Assembly (NCBI RefSeq): GCF_035712165.1
Contig: NZ_DASTBH010000399.1
Span: forward strand, 1 to 22,544
Length of the DNA stretch: 22,544 bases
Direction of reading: 5' to 3'
From: DASYTH01 sp035712165
Lineage (GTDB): Bacteria; Actinomycetota; Actinomycetes; Mycobacteriales; Pseudonocardiaceae
The position numbers were made by a program, and so were the translations under genes. The notes beneath the pieces are model-generated. The model worked only from the letters and a program-made list of their open reading frames with translations, did not search any database and had not been told where the DNA came from. Of the stretch, positions 1 to 6,332 are shown piece by piece. Numbering within the stretch: position 1 is the first letter of the stretch; every line of letters starts with the position of its first letter.

Positions 1-1051
1 GCCAGCGTTCCCGGTCGGTGTGCCAGGCCCTGATGTACTCCACGCAGAACGTCGGCGTGATGATCTGGCACCGGCCATATGCGGCCTTGAGCGCCGAGGT
101 CATCCGGCGCTTCTCGGCGGGGTCGAGGTCGAGTCCGGCCAGGCGCCCGATCACCTCGCCGATGAACCGGCGCCGGTTGATCAGGAACGACCTCCAGTAG
201 GCGGCGTCCGCGTCGAGCACGCGGCATTGGTTGTCCAGCAGCCAGAAGATGCCCTCGGCCAGGCAGTCGCCGAGCTCTTCCTCGCGGGCCCGCTTGTCGT
301 TGGCGAACGGGTCGTAGGGATTCTGCTTGACCGAGCCGGTGACCGTGGTCGGGCGCAGCTTGGCGTCGTCCAGGAGGAAGAACCAGTCCTCGTTGTAGAT
401 GCTGGGAAAGAACGAGCGCATCGACGCCTCGCCGACGGCCAGCGCGCCACCGCCGATGAAGGTGTCCTGGAAACCGCCGGTCTTCCGGTTGGCGTGACAC
501 ACCACGGAGTTGTCCGGATAGCCCTCGATGGACAGGCCGACGGCATCGTAGGAGCCCAGGAGCCGGACGGCATCGGTGAGGTCGTGCGACCGGGCGATCT
601 CGATGTCGTCATCGAGAAAGACGACGTTGCGCCAACCGAGGACGATGGCCAGGAGCAGGCCGAGGTTGCGTTTGAGGCTGGTGTCGGTGCGCCGCCGAAA
701 TGGCGTTCCCTTGAGTAGCTCCGTGGTGTCGAAGCGGGGCATGAGGCCGCGTGGCGCGCGGTCGATGTCGATCGCGATGAACTCGACGCCTGCGGCCCGG
801 GCGAGCTTCGCGACCTCGGCCGCGCTGGAGAACTTGCTCGACAGGGTGACCAGGACGCAGCCGAGCTCAGCCGCCAGGTCGATGGCCGAGCTCAGGCGCC
901 GTGGATGACGGGCGGTCGGCACGATGATGGCGTCCAGGGACGCACAGGTCTGCGGAACGAGATCGGTCCCCAGTAGCTGCCGATGGGACGGGTGGTGGTT
1001 GGGCGATTCCGCCAGCCCCCACCGGCGCCCACCGGTCGGTTCGTGGTTCAA
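1..1051 (-). CDS. GT-A-fold glycosyltransferase-like protein, 3' end outside window
   Basis: An open frame of 350 visible residues runs leftward off the window without a stop. The N-terminal half reads as a GT-A nucleotide-sugar fold: a first strand IIVPTARH (from about residue 40), then a second strand VLVTLSS and a third EFIAIDID, followed by VVFLDDDIEI with a DDD metal/nucleotide-sugar motif at residues 147-149. A later NEDWFFLLDD stretch (E221, D222) sits where GT2 enzymes carry the ED acceptor-side motif. I infer a glycosyltransferase or a close GT-A relative; the substrate is unknown and there is no membrane segment in the visible part. The start chosen is TTG at 1051, with GGAGG a few bases upstream, forming a TTGA overlap with the stop of the upstream HTH gene. 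A GTG at 1069 is in frame but has no ribosome-binding site. Translational coupling to the HTH gene implies a two-gene operon. Confidence 0.72.
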   Translation of the reverse strand, partial: MNHEPTGGRRWGLAESPNHHPSHRQLLGTDLVPQTCASLDAIIVPTARHPRRLSSAIDLAAELGCVLVTLSSKFSSAAEVAKLARAAGVEFIAIDIDRAPRGLMPRFDTTELLKGTPFRRRTDTSLKRNLGLLLAIVLGWRNVVFLDDDIEIARSHDLTDAVRLLGSYDAVGLSIEGYPDNSVVCHANRKTGGFQDTFIGGGALAVGEASMRSFFPSIYNEDWFFLLDDAKLRPTTVTGSVKQNPYDPFANDKRAREEELGDCLAEGIFWLLDNQCRVLDADAAYWRSFLINRRRFIGEVIGRLAGLDLDPAEKRRMTSALKAAYGRCQIITPTFCVEYIRAWHTDRERW

Positions 1052-2121
1052 GCGCCCTCCGCTGGCCACTCATGCAGTCGGGAATGCTCGACGGTCCAGT
1101 CCGGGGTGACGACCTGACCGTTGGCGATGAGTACCCGGAACAGGATGCTGAACGCGTCCCGGTGGGGAAAGCGGTTCTGCAGGTATCCCTCGTTCCGGTC
1201 CCGGAACCGGGCGTCGGTCAACGCCCGGACGGCACCGTAGGTCCCTCGTTGGAACATGCCATTGCAGATGGTGACGGTTCGTTTGACATTGAACGGGCTC
1301 ACGCCGTGGTAGAAGTGTGCGACGTCCTCGACCAGGATCTTTTTGGCGCCGACTTTCCGCAGCTTCGGCCGGAACACCTTGCGCTCGTCCCTGTCGACAA
1401 CCTCGAAGCCGCCGACCTCGGATTCCGGCTCGCGACCCTCCTGTCGCATGGGCAGTTCCATCCTGGCGAGCAGTTCCGCCGTCGCCTGGTTCCAGTCGAC
1501 CCCGCCGAGCACGACCAGGTGGGAGGTGTAGTCGTCCGGAGTGAGCTCCGGTGCGGGGCGAATGTACACCTGGCTGGTCGGGTTCACCGCTCGGATGTGG
1601 CCGTGTACTTCAACGAGCGCGTCGAGGTCCGAGTAACGGTACATCTCGACGTGGTCCGGGTCGTCCGGGTCCGTGTAGGGAACCGACCGGCGTAGCCGTT
1701 CGGGTAGTTCGGACCCCACGATCGTGATGACATGGCCATCCGGGAAACGCCAGAGGCCGGCGGGCCGGCTCGCGTTGTCGGTGTGGCCGACGGCGAGGTC
1801 GCGGAGTTGGGTCAGCTCGTGCAGGAGCGCGTCTCGGCGAGCGCGTTCCGGCGCCTTCAACTGGCTCTCCTTGACAAGCTGGAACGGGTGTTGCGACACG
1901 GACCGCTCGGTGGCGAAGAATCGTGCTATGGCTTCGAGGCGGTCCTCCGAAGGGATTGCCGAATTGTGGGGGCTCTCCCAGGAGGAGATCAAGGGGGCGC
2001 TCACCTGCAAGGCGTCCGCGAGTTCCTTTTGCGTGACGGTCCGGCCGTCCAACGGTTGGCGGCGCAGGCGGCGCAGGCGCTCGGCAAGGCTCTGGCTGGG
2101 GTCGAACGACGACTGCTGCAC
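1048..2121 (-). CDS. XRE-family HTH protein with C-terminal sensor-like domain
   Basis: The product has 357 aa and starts at GTG 2121, preceded by AAGGAG at a good distance. Residues about 11-70 form an XRE/Cro-type helix-turn-helix (ERLRRLRRQ, then TQKELADALQVSAPLISSWE). A helical linker follows. Residues about 120-235 look like an alpha/beta domain: WRFPDGHVITIVGSELPE, YSDLDALVEVHGHIRA, and SHLVVLGGVDWN with a Gly-Gly turn. The last 120 residues are basic and then mixed. From memory this arrangement recurs in actinomycete genomes as an uncharacterised family; the ligand of the C-terminal domain is not known to me. The gene overlaps the downstream glycosyltransferase-like gene by TTGA. The ACTTCA-type inverted repeats between it and the divergent cyclase gene are natural candidates for its operator, so autoregulation is plausible. 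DNA binding is well supported; everything about the effector domain is inference. Confidence 0.8.
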   Translation of the reverse strand: MQQSSFDPSQSLAERLRRLRRQPLDGRTVTQKELADALQVSAPLISSWESPHNSAIPSEDRLEAIARFFATERSVSQHPFQLVKESQLKAPERARRDALLHELTQLRDLAVGHTDNASRPAGLWRFPDGHVITIVGSELPERLRRSVPYTDPDDPDHVEMYRYSDLDALVEVHGHIRAVNPTSQVYIRPAPELTPDDYTSHLVVLGGVDWNQATAELLARMELPMRQEGREPESEVGGFEVVDRDERKVFRPKLRKVGAKKILVEDVAHFYHGVSPFNVKRTVTICNGMFQRGTYGAVRALTDARFRDRNEGYLQNRFPHRDAFSILFRVLIANGQVVTPDWTVEHSRLHEWPAEGA

Positions 2122-2140
2122 GGCGCCGTCTCCTTGGTGA

Positions 2141-2162
2141 ACTTCAGTGTTGCGGCTGAAGT
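2141..2162. promoter_or_regulatory. Inverted repeat ACTTCA-N10-TGAAGT before the HTH gene
   Basis: ACTTCA at 2141-2146 and TGAAGT at 2157-2162 form a perfect 6-bp inverted repeat. It lies about 20 bp upstream of the HTH start and downstream of the candidate -10 at 2177-2182, a typical position for an autorepressor operator. The same arms recur at 2326-2338. Operator function is inferred. Confidence 0.4.
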
Positions 2163-2325
2163 CAGCGGTTCAGTCGACTATAGACGCTACTGACCGGGGT
2201 GAACAGGTATTACGGCAGCGAGTTGTCCATCTTCTGGCCCGGTTTAAGGCACTCTGACCATCTTGTTCTCGAGTGGGTGCAGGACCTACTCTGGAGCCGG
2301 ACCCGATCTCACAGAACCTTAACTT

Positions 2326-2338
2326 ACTTCACTGAAGT
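2326..2338. promoter_or_regulatory. Compact dyad ACTTCA-C-TGAAGT
   Basis: A perfect 6-bp inverted repeat with a one-base centre, using the same arms as the element at 2141-2162. It lies in the middle of the divergent region, so one regulator could bind both sites and control both transcription units. It is a candidate operator only. Confidence 0.4.
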
Positions 2339-2464
2339 CGAGGCGCACCTCCGGCGACCCTGGATCATCGCCACTCACGGCCCCCACCCCCGTCGTTGAG
2401 AAAGTTGAGGTAACGATCATGTATCCCCTGACTTCGCGATACGCCCGACCAGCCGCGACGACCA

Positions 2465-2499
2465 CGTCTCAGTGTCTCGGCGTACGCCGAGCTGAGACG
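2465..2499. promoter_or_regulatory. Long dyad/hairpin upstream of the cyclase gene
   Basis: The outer arms 2465-2472 and 2492-2499 pair over 8 bp. Inside them, after a 3-base bulge (TGT, 2473-2475), is a perfect 16-bp palindrome CTCGGCGTACGCCGAG at 2476-2491. It ends 33 bp before the cyclase ATG, so in RNA it would be a strong leader hairpin and in DNA a dimer-binding site. No T-run follows, so it is not a standard terminator. Confidence 0.55.
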
Positions 2500-2532
2500 G
2501 GTCGCGAGCAATGAACTCCCGGCAGGGTAGCC

Positions 2533-3240
2533 ATGTTTGCCCTGCAGCCGGTGCTGCTGCCGCTGCACCGCACGATTGTGGTGGTGGACATTGAGGGCTC
2601 CACCACGCGGACCAACCCCGCCAAGGCCTGGCTTCGGCAAGCCATGTACAGCCTGCTCGAGCAGGCGCTGGAGGCGACCGGAATCGTTGAGCGGCACCGG
2701 GACCGCATGGTCGACCGGGGTGACGGGGTGCTGCTGCCGATCCATCCGGTCGACGACGTGCCCAAGACGCTGCTGCTCACCACGTTCATTCCCCGGCTGA
2801 GCGAGTTGGTGGCCGAACACAACGGGCTCCGGCCCGAGCACTCGTTCCGGCTGCGCGCCGCCGTGCACGCGGGGGAGATCCACTATGACAACCGGGGCCC
2901 GTTCGGCGAGGCCATCGATGTCGTCTGCCGGCTGGTGGACGCGCCGGAACTGAAGGACCGGCTGCGAAAGACGGATGCCGTGCTGGTGCTCGCGGTGTCC
3001 GACGACATGTACCGGTCGGTCATCCGGCACGGGTACGACGGGATCGACGACCGGGCCTTCGAGCCGTCGGTGCGGTTCACCGTGGGCGAGCAGCGGCACC
3101 GGGGTTGGGTCCACGTCCCGGGCGACGGCCAGCGTGAGGTCGAGGTCGTCCGGCAGCGCGACTGGCTCGACGATGCGCCGTACTTCGCAGAACGGCCCGC
3201 TCAGTACGGACCGTCCGGTGAGGACCACCGGATTCCGTAG
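2533..3240 (+). CDS. Class III nucleotide-cyclase-like protein with altered base-selecting residues
   Basis: The product has 235 aa and starts at ATG 2533 with AGGG six bases upstream. It is a stand-alone cyclase homology domain with no membrane segment or HTH. The first metal-binding strand is IVVVDIEGSTT (D19), and the second metal Asp sits in DRGDGVL (D64). The glycine-rich segment GEAIDVVCRL (125-134) matches the canonical G-x-x-V-N-x-A-x-R-L helix. By alignment with mycobacterial adenylyl cyclases, the purine-selecting Lys becomes V60, the selecting Asp becomes G122, the catalytic Asn becomes D129, and the transition-state Arg is kept (R133). So metal binding looks intact while base choice is probably not adenine, or activity is altered. 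The last 35 residues look disordered. The gene converges with the neighbouring 327-aa gene, overlapping it by 40 bp. A role in second-messenger signalling, possibly phage defence as in Pycsar systems, is inference; no effector of that class is adjacent. Confidence 0.78.
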   Translation: MFALQPVLLPLHRTIVVVDIEGSTTRTNPAKAWLRQAMYSLLEQALEATGIVERHRDRMVDRGDGVLLPIHPVDDVPKTLLLTTFIPRLSELVAEHNGLRPEHSFRLRAAVHAGEIHYDNRGPFGEAIDVVCRLVDAPELKDRLRKTDAVLVLAVSDDMYRSVIRHGYDGIDDRAFEPSVRFTVGEQRHRGWVHVPGDGQREVEVVRQRDWLDDAPYFAERPAQYGPSGEDHRIP

Positions 3241-4184
3241 GCCCGGCCGGGGGTGAGCTGCCGGAAGACCGTGCGCACCTCGCCGGCGACGTTGGACCAG
3301 AGCGTGTCGCCAGCCGGCGTCGGGTCGTCGACGTCGCGCTGGAAGGCGTCGGCCAGCCGCCAGATCCGGTCGGGCAGGTTGTCCAGGTCGAACCGGACCC
3401 GCAGTTCGAACACGTCGGTGCGGTGCTTGGGCACACAGACGAAGTGCGGCAGCATCTGGCCGTTGGGGACCCGGTAGCGCAGAGCGAAGTCGTGGCGGTC
3501 CTCGCGCTGCAGTTCGTCGGGCAGGGCCAGCACCAATCCGAACCGGTCCTTCGATTCCAGGGTTTTCTTGATCAGAGTGCCGCCGTAGAACACGTCGACG
3601 GTCAACTCCTCGACATGAACCGGAAGGGCTCTTTCCGCATCCGAGGTCAGCGTCATCGCGAGGTCGAGTTCGGTGAGATGATCTCGTTCCGCCACGACGC
3701 GGCGGAGTTCGAAAACCTCGGGCACGGGTTGGTCGAGCGCCAGCGAGATCTTCAGCTCGTCGGTGTGCCAGCCAGTCGCGGAGGCCTCGGCCGGCGTGAT
3801 CCCCGATCCGCCGAGAAGACTCGCGGCGAGCTCGGCGATTCGATCTATTCCCTCATCGATGCGGCGCCGGGCGGTGCGGTCGTCCCGGTGAATCCGTTCC
3901 GCGGCCCAGCGCACCCGGTCCTGATAGAAGGGAAGGCGCGCGTCGCGATCGATTCCGAATGCCGCCAGCAGGGTGACCCGAAGATCTTCCGGTAAGCCGT
4001 GCGCCAGGGTCTCGAGACGGTCGGCGACCTTGCGCCGGATCTCCGCAGGTCCGTCGCCGTCGGCGACCCCGCAGACCTCGCGCAATGCAGGCCCCACCCG
4101 TTCACTGATCTGGCCCACATACAGGCCGCGACCTTTACGGAGAGTCCTCAATTCGCTGACGAGATTGGCGAAAATTCCCTCCAT
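3201..4184 (-). CDS. Uncharacterised two-domain actinobacterial protein beside the cyclase
   Basis: The product has 327 aa and starts at ATG 4184 with GGAGGA just upstream (short spacing). Residues 1-125 are predicted helical and charged: ELRTLRKGRG, then ERVGPALREVCGV, LPEDLRVTLLAAFGI, and an RDDRTARRRIDEGIDRIAELA helix. Residues about 140-327 look beta-rich and contain FALRYRVPNGQ, PHFVCVPKHRTDVFELRVRFD and a terminal YGIRW. From memory this N-terminal helical module with a beta C-terminal domain recurs in streptomycetes and relatives and is usually left hypothetical or called XRE-like; I cannot name a reaction. There is no signal peptide or membrane span, so it should be cytoplasmic. The 40-bp tail-to-tail overlap with the cyclase gene suggests the two have been inherited together, and it could be a partner or regulator of the cyclase. 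That link is inference. Confidence 0.75.
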   Translation of the reverse strand: MEGIFANLVSELRTLRKGRGLYVGQISERVGPALREVCGVADGDGPAEIRRKVADRLETLAHGLPEDLRVTLLAAFGIDRDARLPFYQDRVRWAAERIHRDDRTARRRIDEGIDRIAELAASLLGGSGITPAEASATGWHTDELKISLALDQPVPEVFELRRVVAERDHLTELDLAMTLTSDAERALPVHVEELTVDVFYGGTLIKKTLESKDRFGLVLALPDELQREDRHDFALRYRVPNGQMLPHFVCVPKHRTDVFELRVRFDLDNLPDRIWRLADAFQRDVDDPTPAGDTLWSNVAGEVRTVFRQLTPGRAYGIRWSSPDGPY

Positions 4185-4507
4185 TGGTCCTCCGCGTCAA
4201 GACCTGATTGGGGCGCGCATGCGCTGAGTGTAACGGCGTGCGAACGCTTGCTCTTCGCCTCCCCGCCGTCCCGCGCATGCTCTCGTTTCCCTGGCCAAAG
4301 TTTGTCAAGTCGGCCCGGCCCCGACCCATCATCGCCCCTCGTTCATCAGCGCCTTGATCATGCTACTTCCCGGGATCATGCCAGACTTCCGGCTTCTCTT
4401 GTGAGCCAAACGACACACAGGCTCCGTGCCGTTTGTCATCGCGCGTCCAGAGCGGACAAATGATCATTATTTCGGGACGTGCCGGCAAATATCGACGGAG
4501 AGAATCC
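4185..4507. other. Divergent intergenic region (323 bp)
   Basis: No gene is seen. On the minus strand TACACT (complement of 4227-4232) is a possible -10 for the 327-aa gene, but no fitting -35 is evident. TTTGTC at 4432-4437 and GACAAA at 4455-4460 form an inverted repeat, and AATGATCATT at 4459-4468 is a perfect 10-bp palindrome about 40 bp before the 63-aa gene. These are candidate operator sites. The region is visibly more A/T-rich than the right half of the window. Confidence 0.5.
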
Positions 4508-4699
4508 ATGAAGGTCTTCCTGACTCTTTCGGCCGCCCTTCGGCTGGCCTTCTGGTTGTTCGTTCTGGGCATGGCGCTCGGCCTGCTCCTGCGGGTGCAG
4601 GCGGCGGGGGAGCCGCAGCACAACGACCCGGCGACGTCTCCCGTCGACGTCCGCGTCATGTCGGCACCGTCGTACTCGAGCGCGGAAGGGGGGTGTTGA
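4508..4699 (+). CDS. Small single-pass membrane protein (63 aa)
   Basis: The start is ATG 4508, with GGAGA six bases upstream, which decides it over upstream in-frame codons. Residues about 4-30 are hydrophobic (AALRLAFWLFVLGMALGLLL) and would act as a membrane span or uncleaved signal anchor. The remainder is a short polar tail ending in Cys. I do not recognise a family. It is read in the same direction as the cyclase but is separated from it by the oppositely oriented 327-aa gene. A hairpin terminator follows at 4794-4831. It could be a small accessory membrane component of the left block or an independent peptide. Confidence 0.6.
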   Translation: MKVFLTLSAALRLAFWLFVLGMALGLLLRVQAAGEPQHNDPATSPVDVRVMSAPSYSSAEGGC

Positions 4700-4755
4700 C
4701 GGTGCAGATCCACACCCTGTTGCTGCTCGCGGGTTTGCTCGCGTTGCTGGTCTGA
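4693..4755 (+). CDS. Possible 20-aa hydrophobic peptide
   Basis: GTG 4693 overlaps the stop of the 63-aa gene and opens a 20-codon frame, MLTVQIHTLLLLAGLLALLV, ending at TGA 4753-4755. A purine-rich GGAAGGGG directly precedes it. Almost the whole peptide is a hydrophobic helix, long enough to enter a membrane. Translation is unproven and the size makes chance possible; GTG 4702 is an alternative start. The position, coupled to a membrane gene and before a terminator, is the main reason to list it. Confidence 0.25.
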   Translation: MLTVQIHTLLLLAGLLALLV

Positions 4756-4763
4756 CCATTGTG

Positions 4764-4791
4764 ATCACCTGGTCCCCCGGCATCAGGTGAT
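4764..4791 (+). other. Stem-loop ATCACCTG / CAGGTGAT
   Basis: A perfect 8-bp stem (4764-4771 with 4784-4791) around a 12-base loop, just after the small open frame and immediately before the larger terminator hairpin. It is either part of a compound terminator or a protein-binding dyad. Confidence 0.45.
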
Positions 4792-4793
4792 GC

Positions 4794-4831
4794 GGGTGCC
4801 GGCCGGCCGTACTGCCGGTCGGCCGGCACCC
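4794..4831. terminator. Bidirectional hairpin terminator
   Basis: The arms at 4794-4809 and 4816-4831 pair over 16 bp with one G-T pair around a 6-base loop. It lies between the end of the rightward membrane-peptide genes and the end of the leftward CRP-family gene, so it can serve both. As in many actinomycete terminators it lacks a U-tract. Confidence 0.8.
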
Positions 4832-4840
4832 TGCCCGCGC

Positions 4841-5551
4841 TCAATCGGCGTGGGCGAACGCTTCGAGCACGGTCGGCGCGACGATCACGATGCGGCGCCG
4901 GGACGTGGTGATGATCTTCCGCTCCCGGAGCACCGCGAGCGACCTGGCCACGGCCCGGCGGGAAGCGCCCACCCGGTTGGCGATGTCCTGCTGGGACAAC
5001 GGCATGTGCAGGACGAGGCCGTCGCGCCCGGGCACGCCGTGCTGCTGGGCCAGCCGGGACAGAAACGCCGCGACGCGCTGTGCCACGTCCAGCGCGGCGA
5101 AGTCGGCGCGGGCGTTCTCCGCCTCGCGGAGCCGCTGGGACATCTGCCTGATCAGCGCGAGCGCGACCGCCGGCCGCTGCCGCAGGCACGCCTCCAACTG
5201 CCCGCTGGTCAGCTGGACCGTGCCGACCGGCTCCAGCGTCTGGATGCTCGCGGTCCGCTGCCAGCCGTGCAGCGCCGCCAGCTCGCCGACCGCGTCCCCC
5301 GGTCCGCGCAGCGCGACCAGGATCTCGTGCCCGTTGGCGGTGCTGGAGAAGACCCGTACCCAGCCGAACCTGATCACGAACACGTGGTCGGTCGGATCGC
5401 CCTGCCGGACCAGGATGTCGCCGGTGCCGAACGTGCGCGGCATCCCCAGCCCGAACACGAACTCGCGGTCGGCCGCTTCCAGATAGGCCAGCAACGACCC
5501 GGCGACCGGAGTCTCGTCATCCGCCACGGTGAGCCACCGAGGGTCGGCCAT
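4841..5551 (-). CDS. CRP/FNR-family transcriptional regulator
   Basis: The product has 236 aa. Residues about 28-130 are a cyclic-nucleotide-binding beta-roll: GDILVRQGDPTDHVFVIRFGWVRVF, then LRGPGDAVGELAALHGWQRTASI, which matches the phosphate-binding cassette position, with an R-T pair at 99-100. A long dimer helix follows (about 128-165). The C-terminal winged HTH is at about 184-222 (LSQQDIANRVGASRRAVARSL). Binding of cAMP or another nucleotide is plausible but not proven. ATG 5551 gives the usual family length, although the ribosome-binding site is weak and a perfect inverted repeat lies 6-44 bases upstream. The frame is open further upstream, but those residues look non-coding. The neighbouring cyclase-like gene 1.6 kb away makes a ligand link tempting, but nothing direct supports it. 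Confidence 0.9.
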   Translation of the reverse strand: MADPRWLTVADDETPVAGSLLAYLEAADREFVFGLGMPRTFGTGDILVRQGDPTDHVFVIRFGWVRVFSSTANGHEILVALRGPGDAVGELAALHGWQRTASIQTLEPVGTVQLTSGQLEACLRQRPAVALALIRQMSQRLREAENARADFAALDVAQRVAAFLSRLAQQHGVPGRDGLVLHMPLSQQDIANRVGASRRAVARSLAVLRERKIITTSRRRIVIVAPTVLEAFAHAD

Positions 5552-5556
5552 GCGCA

Positions 5557-5595
5557 GAGGAGTCCGTTCCTGCCGACCACAAGAACGGACTCCTC
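5557..5595. promoter_or_regulatory. Perfect 13-bp inverted repeat at the CRP-family gene start
   Basis: GAGGAGTCCGTTC at 5557-5569 and GAACGGACTCCTC at 5583-5595 are exact reverse complements with a 13-base spacer. The near arm ends five bases before the ATG. In DNA this is a strong candidate for an autoregulatory operator; in RNA it is a hairpin covering the ribosome-binding region. It does not resemble the TGTGA-N6-TCACA CRP box. Confidence 0.65.
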
Positions 5596-5794
5596 GGCGA
5601 CATCCCCAGCACCTCCCGACCCTCGGAGTTATTGCGGGTATCGACCCGAGTTCGGCCAGGACCGGCACTGGTCCGGCCCGCTCGTAAGCGAGGATCTCGG
5701 CAATGGGCGAACGGCGCAAGAGGGAACGCTCGGACAAAAATGGCCATAAAACTAGACAACTACTGGACGACGCCGCGGCGATCAAGCCGGGCGC

Positions 5795-6277
5795 TCAGCC
5801 GTGCCATGCCAACTCGGGTTGCAGCGCGCCTTCGGCGGCGAGCAGCCCGTGCTTGCGCCACACTCCGGCCGCGTAACCGGTCAGCGACCCGTCCGCGCCG
5901 ATGACCCGGTGGCAGGGCCGGATCACCAGCAGCGGGTTCGCGCCGACCGCTGCCGCGACCGCGCGGATCCGGGTCCGGGGCACGCCGACCCGCTGCGCCA
6001 ACCGGCCGTAGGAGATCGTTTCGCCGTAGCCGATCCGGTCCAACTCGGCCCACACCCGGCGCTGGAACGGCGTGCCGCGCACCGTGTGCGGCACCTCGAT
6101 TCGGCGGGTGTCCCCGGCGAGGTACGCCGCCAGCGCCTGCCGAGCCGCACCGAACGCGGCCGGCTCGTAGCGTCCACTGTGGACCGGATCGGCGAAGGAG
6201 ACCGTGTCCAGCACCTCGGCGGTACCGGTCAGCACGAGCCGGCCGACGGGGGTTTCGATGGTCGCGTACTGGTTCAT
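5795..6277 (-). CDS. ogt: Methylated-DNA--protein-cysteine S-methyltransferase (alkyltransferase)
   Basis: The product has 160 aa. It removes alkyl groups from O6-alkylguanine (and O4-alkylthymine) in DNA by irreversible transfer to its own cysteine. The C-terminal domain has the HTH/wing region GTPFQRRVWAELDRIGYGETISYGRLA (69-93), the RAV segment with the Arg-finger position (R105), the NP turn (114-115) and the active-site PCHRV motif (121-125, nucleophile C122). The short N-terminal domain fits the Ogt type rather than an Ada fusion. The start is ATG 6277. The gene lies 55 bp behind the secreted beta-propeller gene and may be read from its promoter; its own promoter is not evident. Confidence 0.95.
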   Translation of the reverse strand: MNQYATIETPVGRLVLTGTAEVLDTVSFADPVHSGRYEPAAFGAARQALAAYLAGDTRRIEVPHTVRGTPFQRRVWAELDRIGYGETISYGRLAQRVGVPRTRIRAVAAAVGANPLLVIRPCHRVIGADGSLTGYAAGVWRKHGLLAAEGALQPELAWHG

Positions 6278-6332
6278 ATCCCCAGTCTGGGCCGCCGGCG
6301 GGACCCGTGCTGGCGGAAATCGGCCATGCGGG

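Larger units (their letters stand above)
2122..2532. other. Divergent intergenic region (411 bp)
   Basis: I see no convincing gene here. A 66-codon frame from GTG 2199 lacks a good ribosome-binding site and has no recognisable product. The stretch is less GC-rich than the flanks and must hold the promoters of the HTH gene (leftward) and the cyclase gene (rightward). For the leftward gene, TATAGT (complement of 2177-2182) is a plausible -10 element. Symmetric elements in it are listed separately. Confidence 0.6.

Noticed and set aside
20..718. A 232-codon plus-strand frame at the left edge
   Set aside because: The minus strand gives a coherent GT-A-like protein with strands and DDD/EDW motifs through the same bases.
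1049..1069. GTG 1069 as start of the glycosyltransferase-like gene
   Set aside because: It lacks a ribosome-binding site, whereas TTG 1051 has GGAGG and a TTGA overlap with the upstream stop.
2199..2399. Possible 66-aa gene in the divergent spacer
   Set aside because: No good ribosome-binding site, no recognisable fold, and it lies over the candidate regulatory elements.
4758..5551. A direct cyclase-to-CRP signalling pair
   Set aside because: The genes are separated by other genes and a bidirectional terminator, with no shared control element; proximity alone is not evidence.
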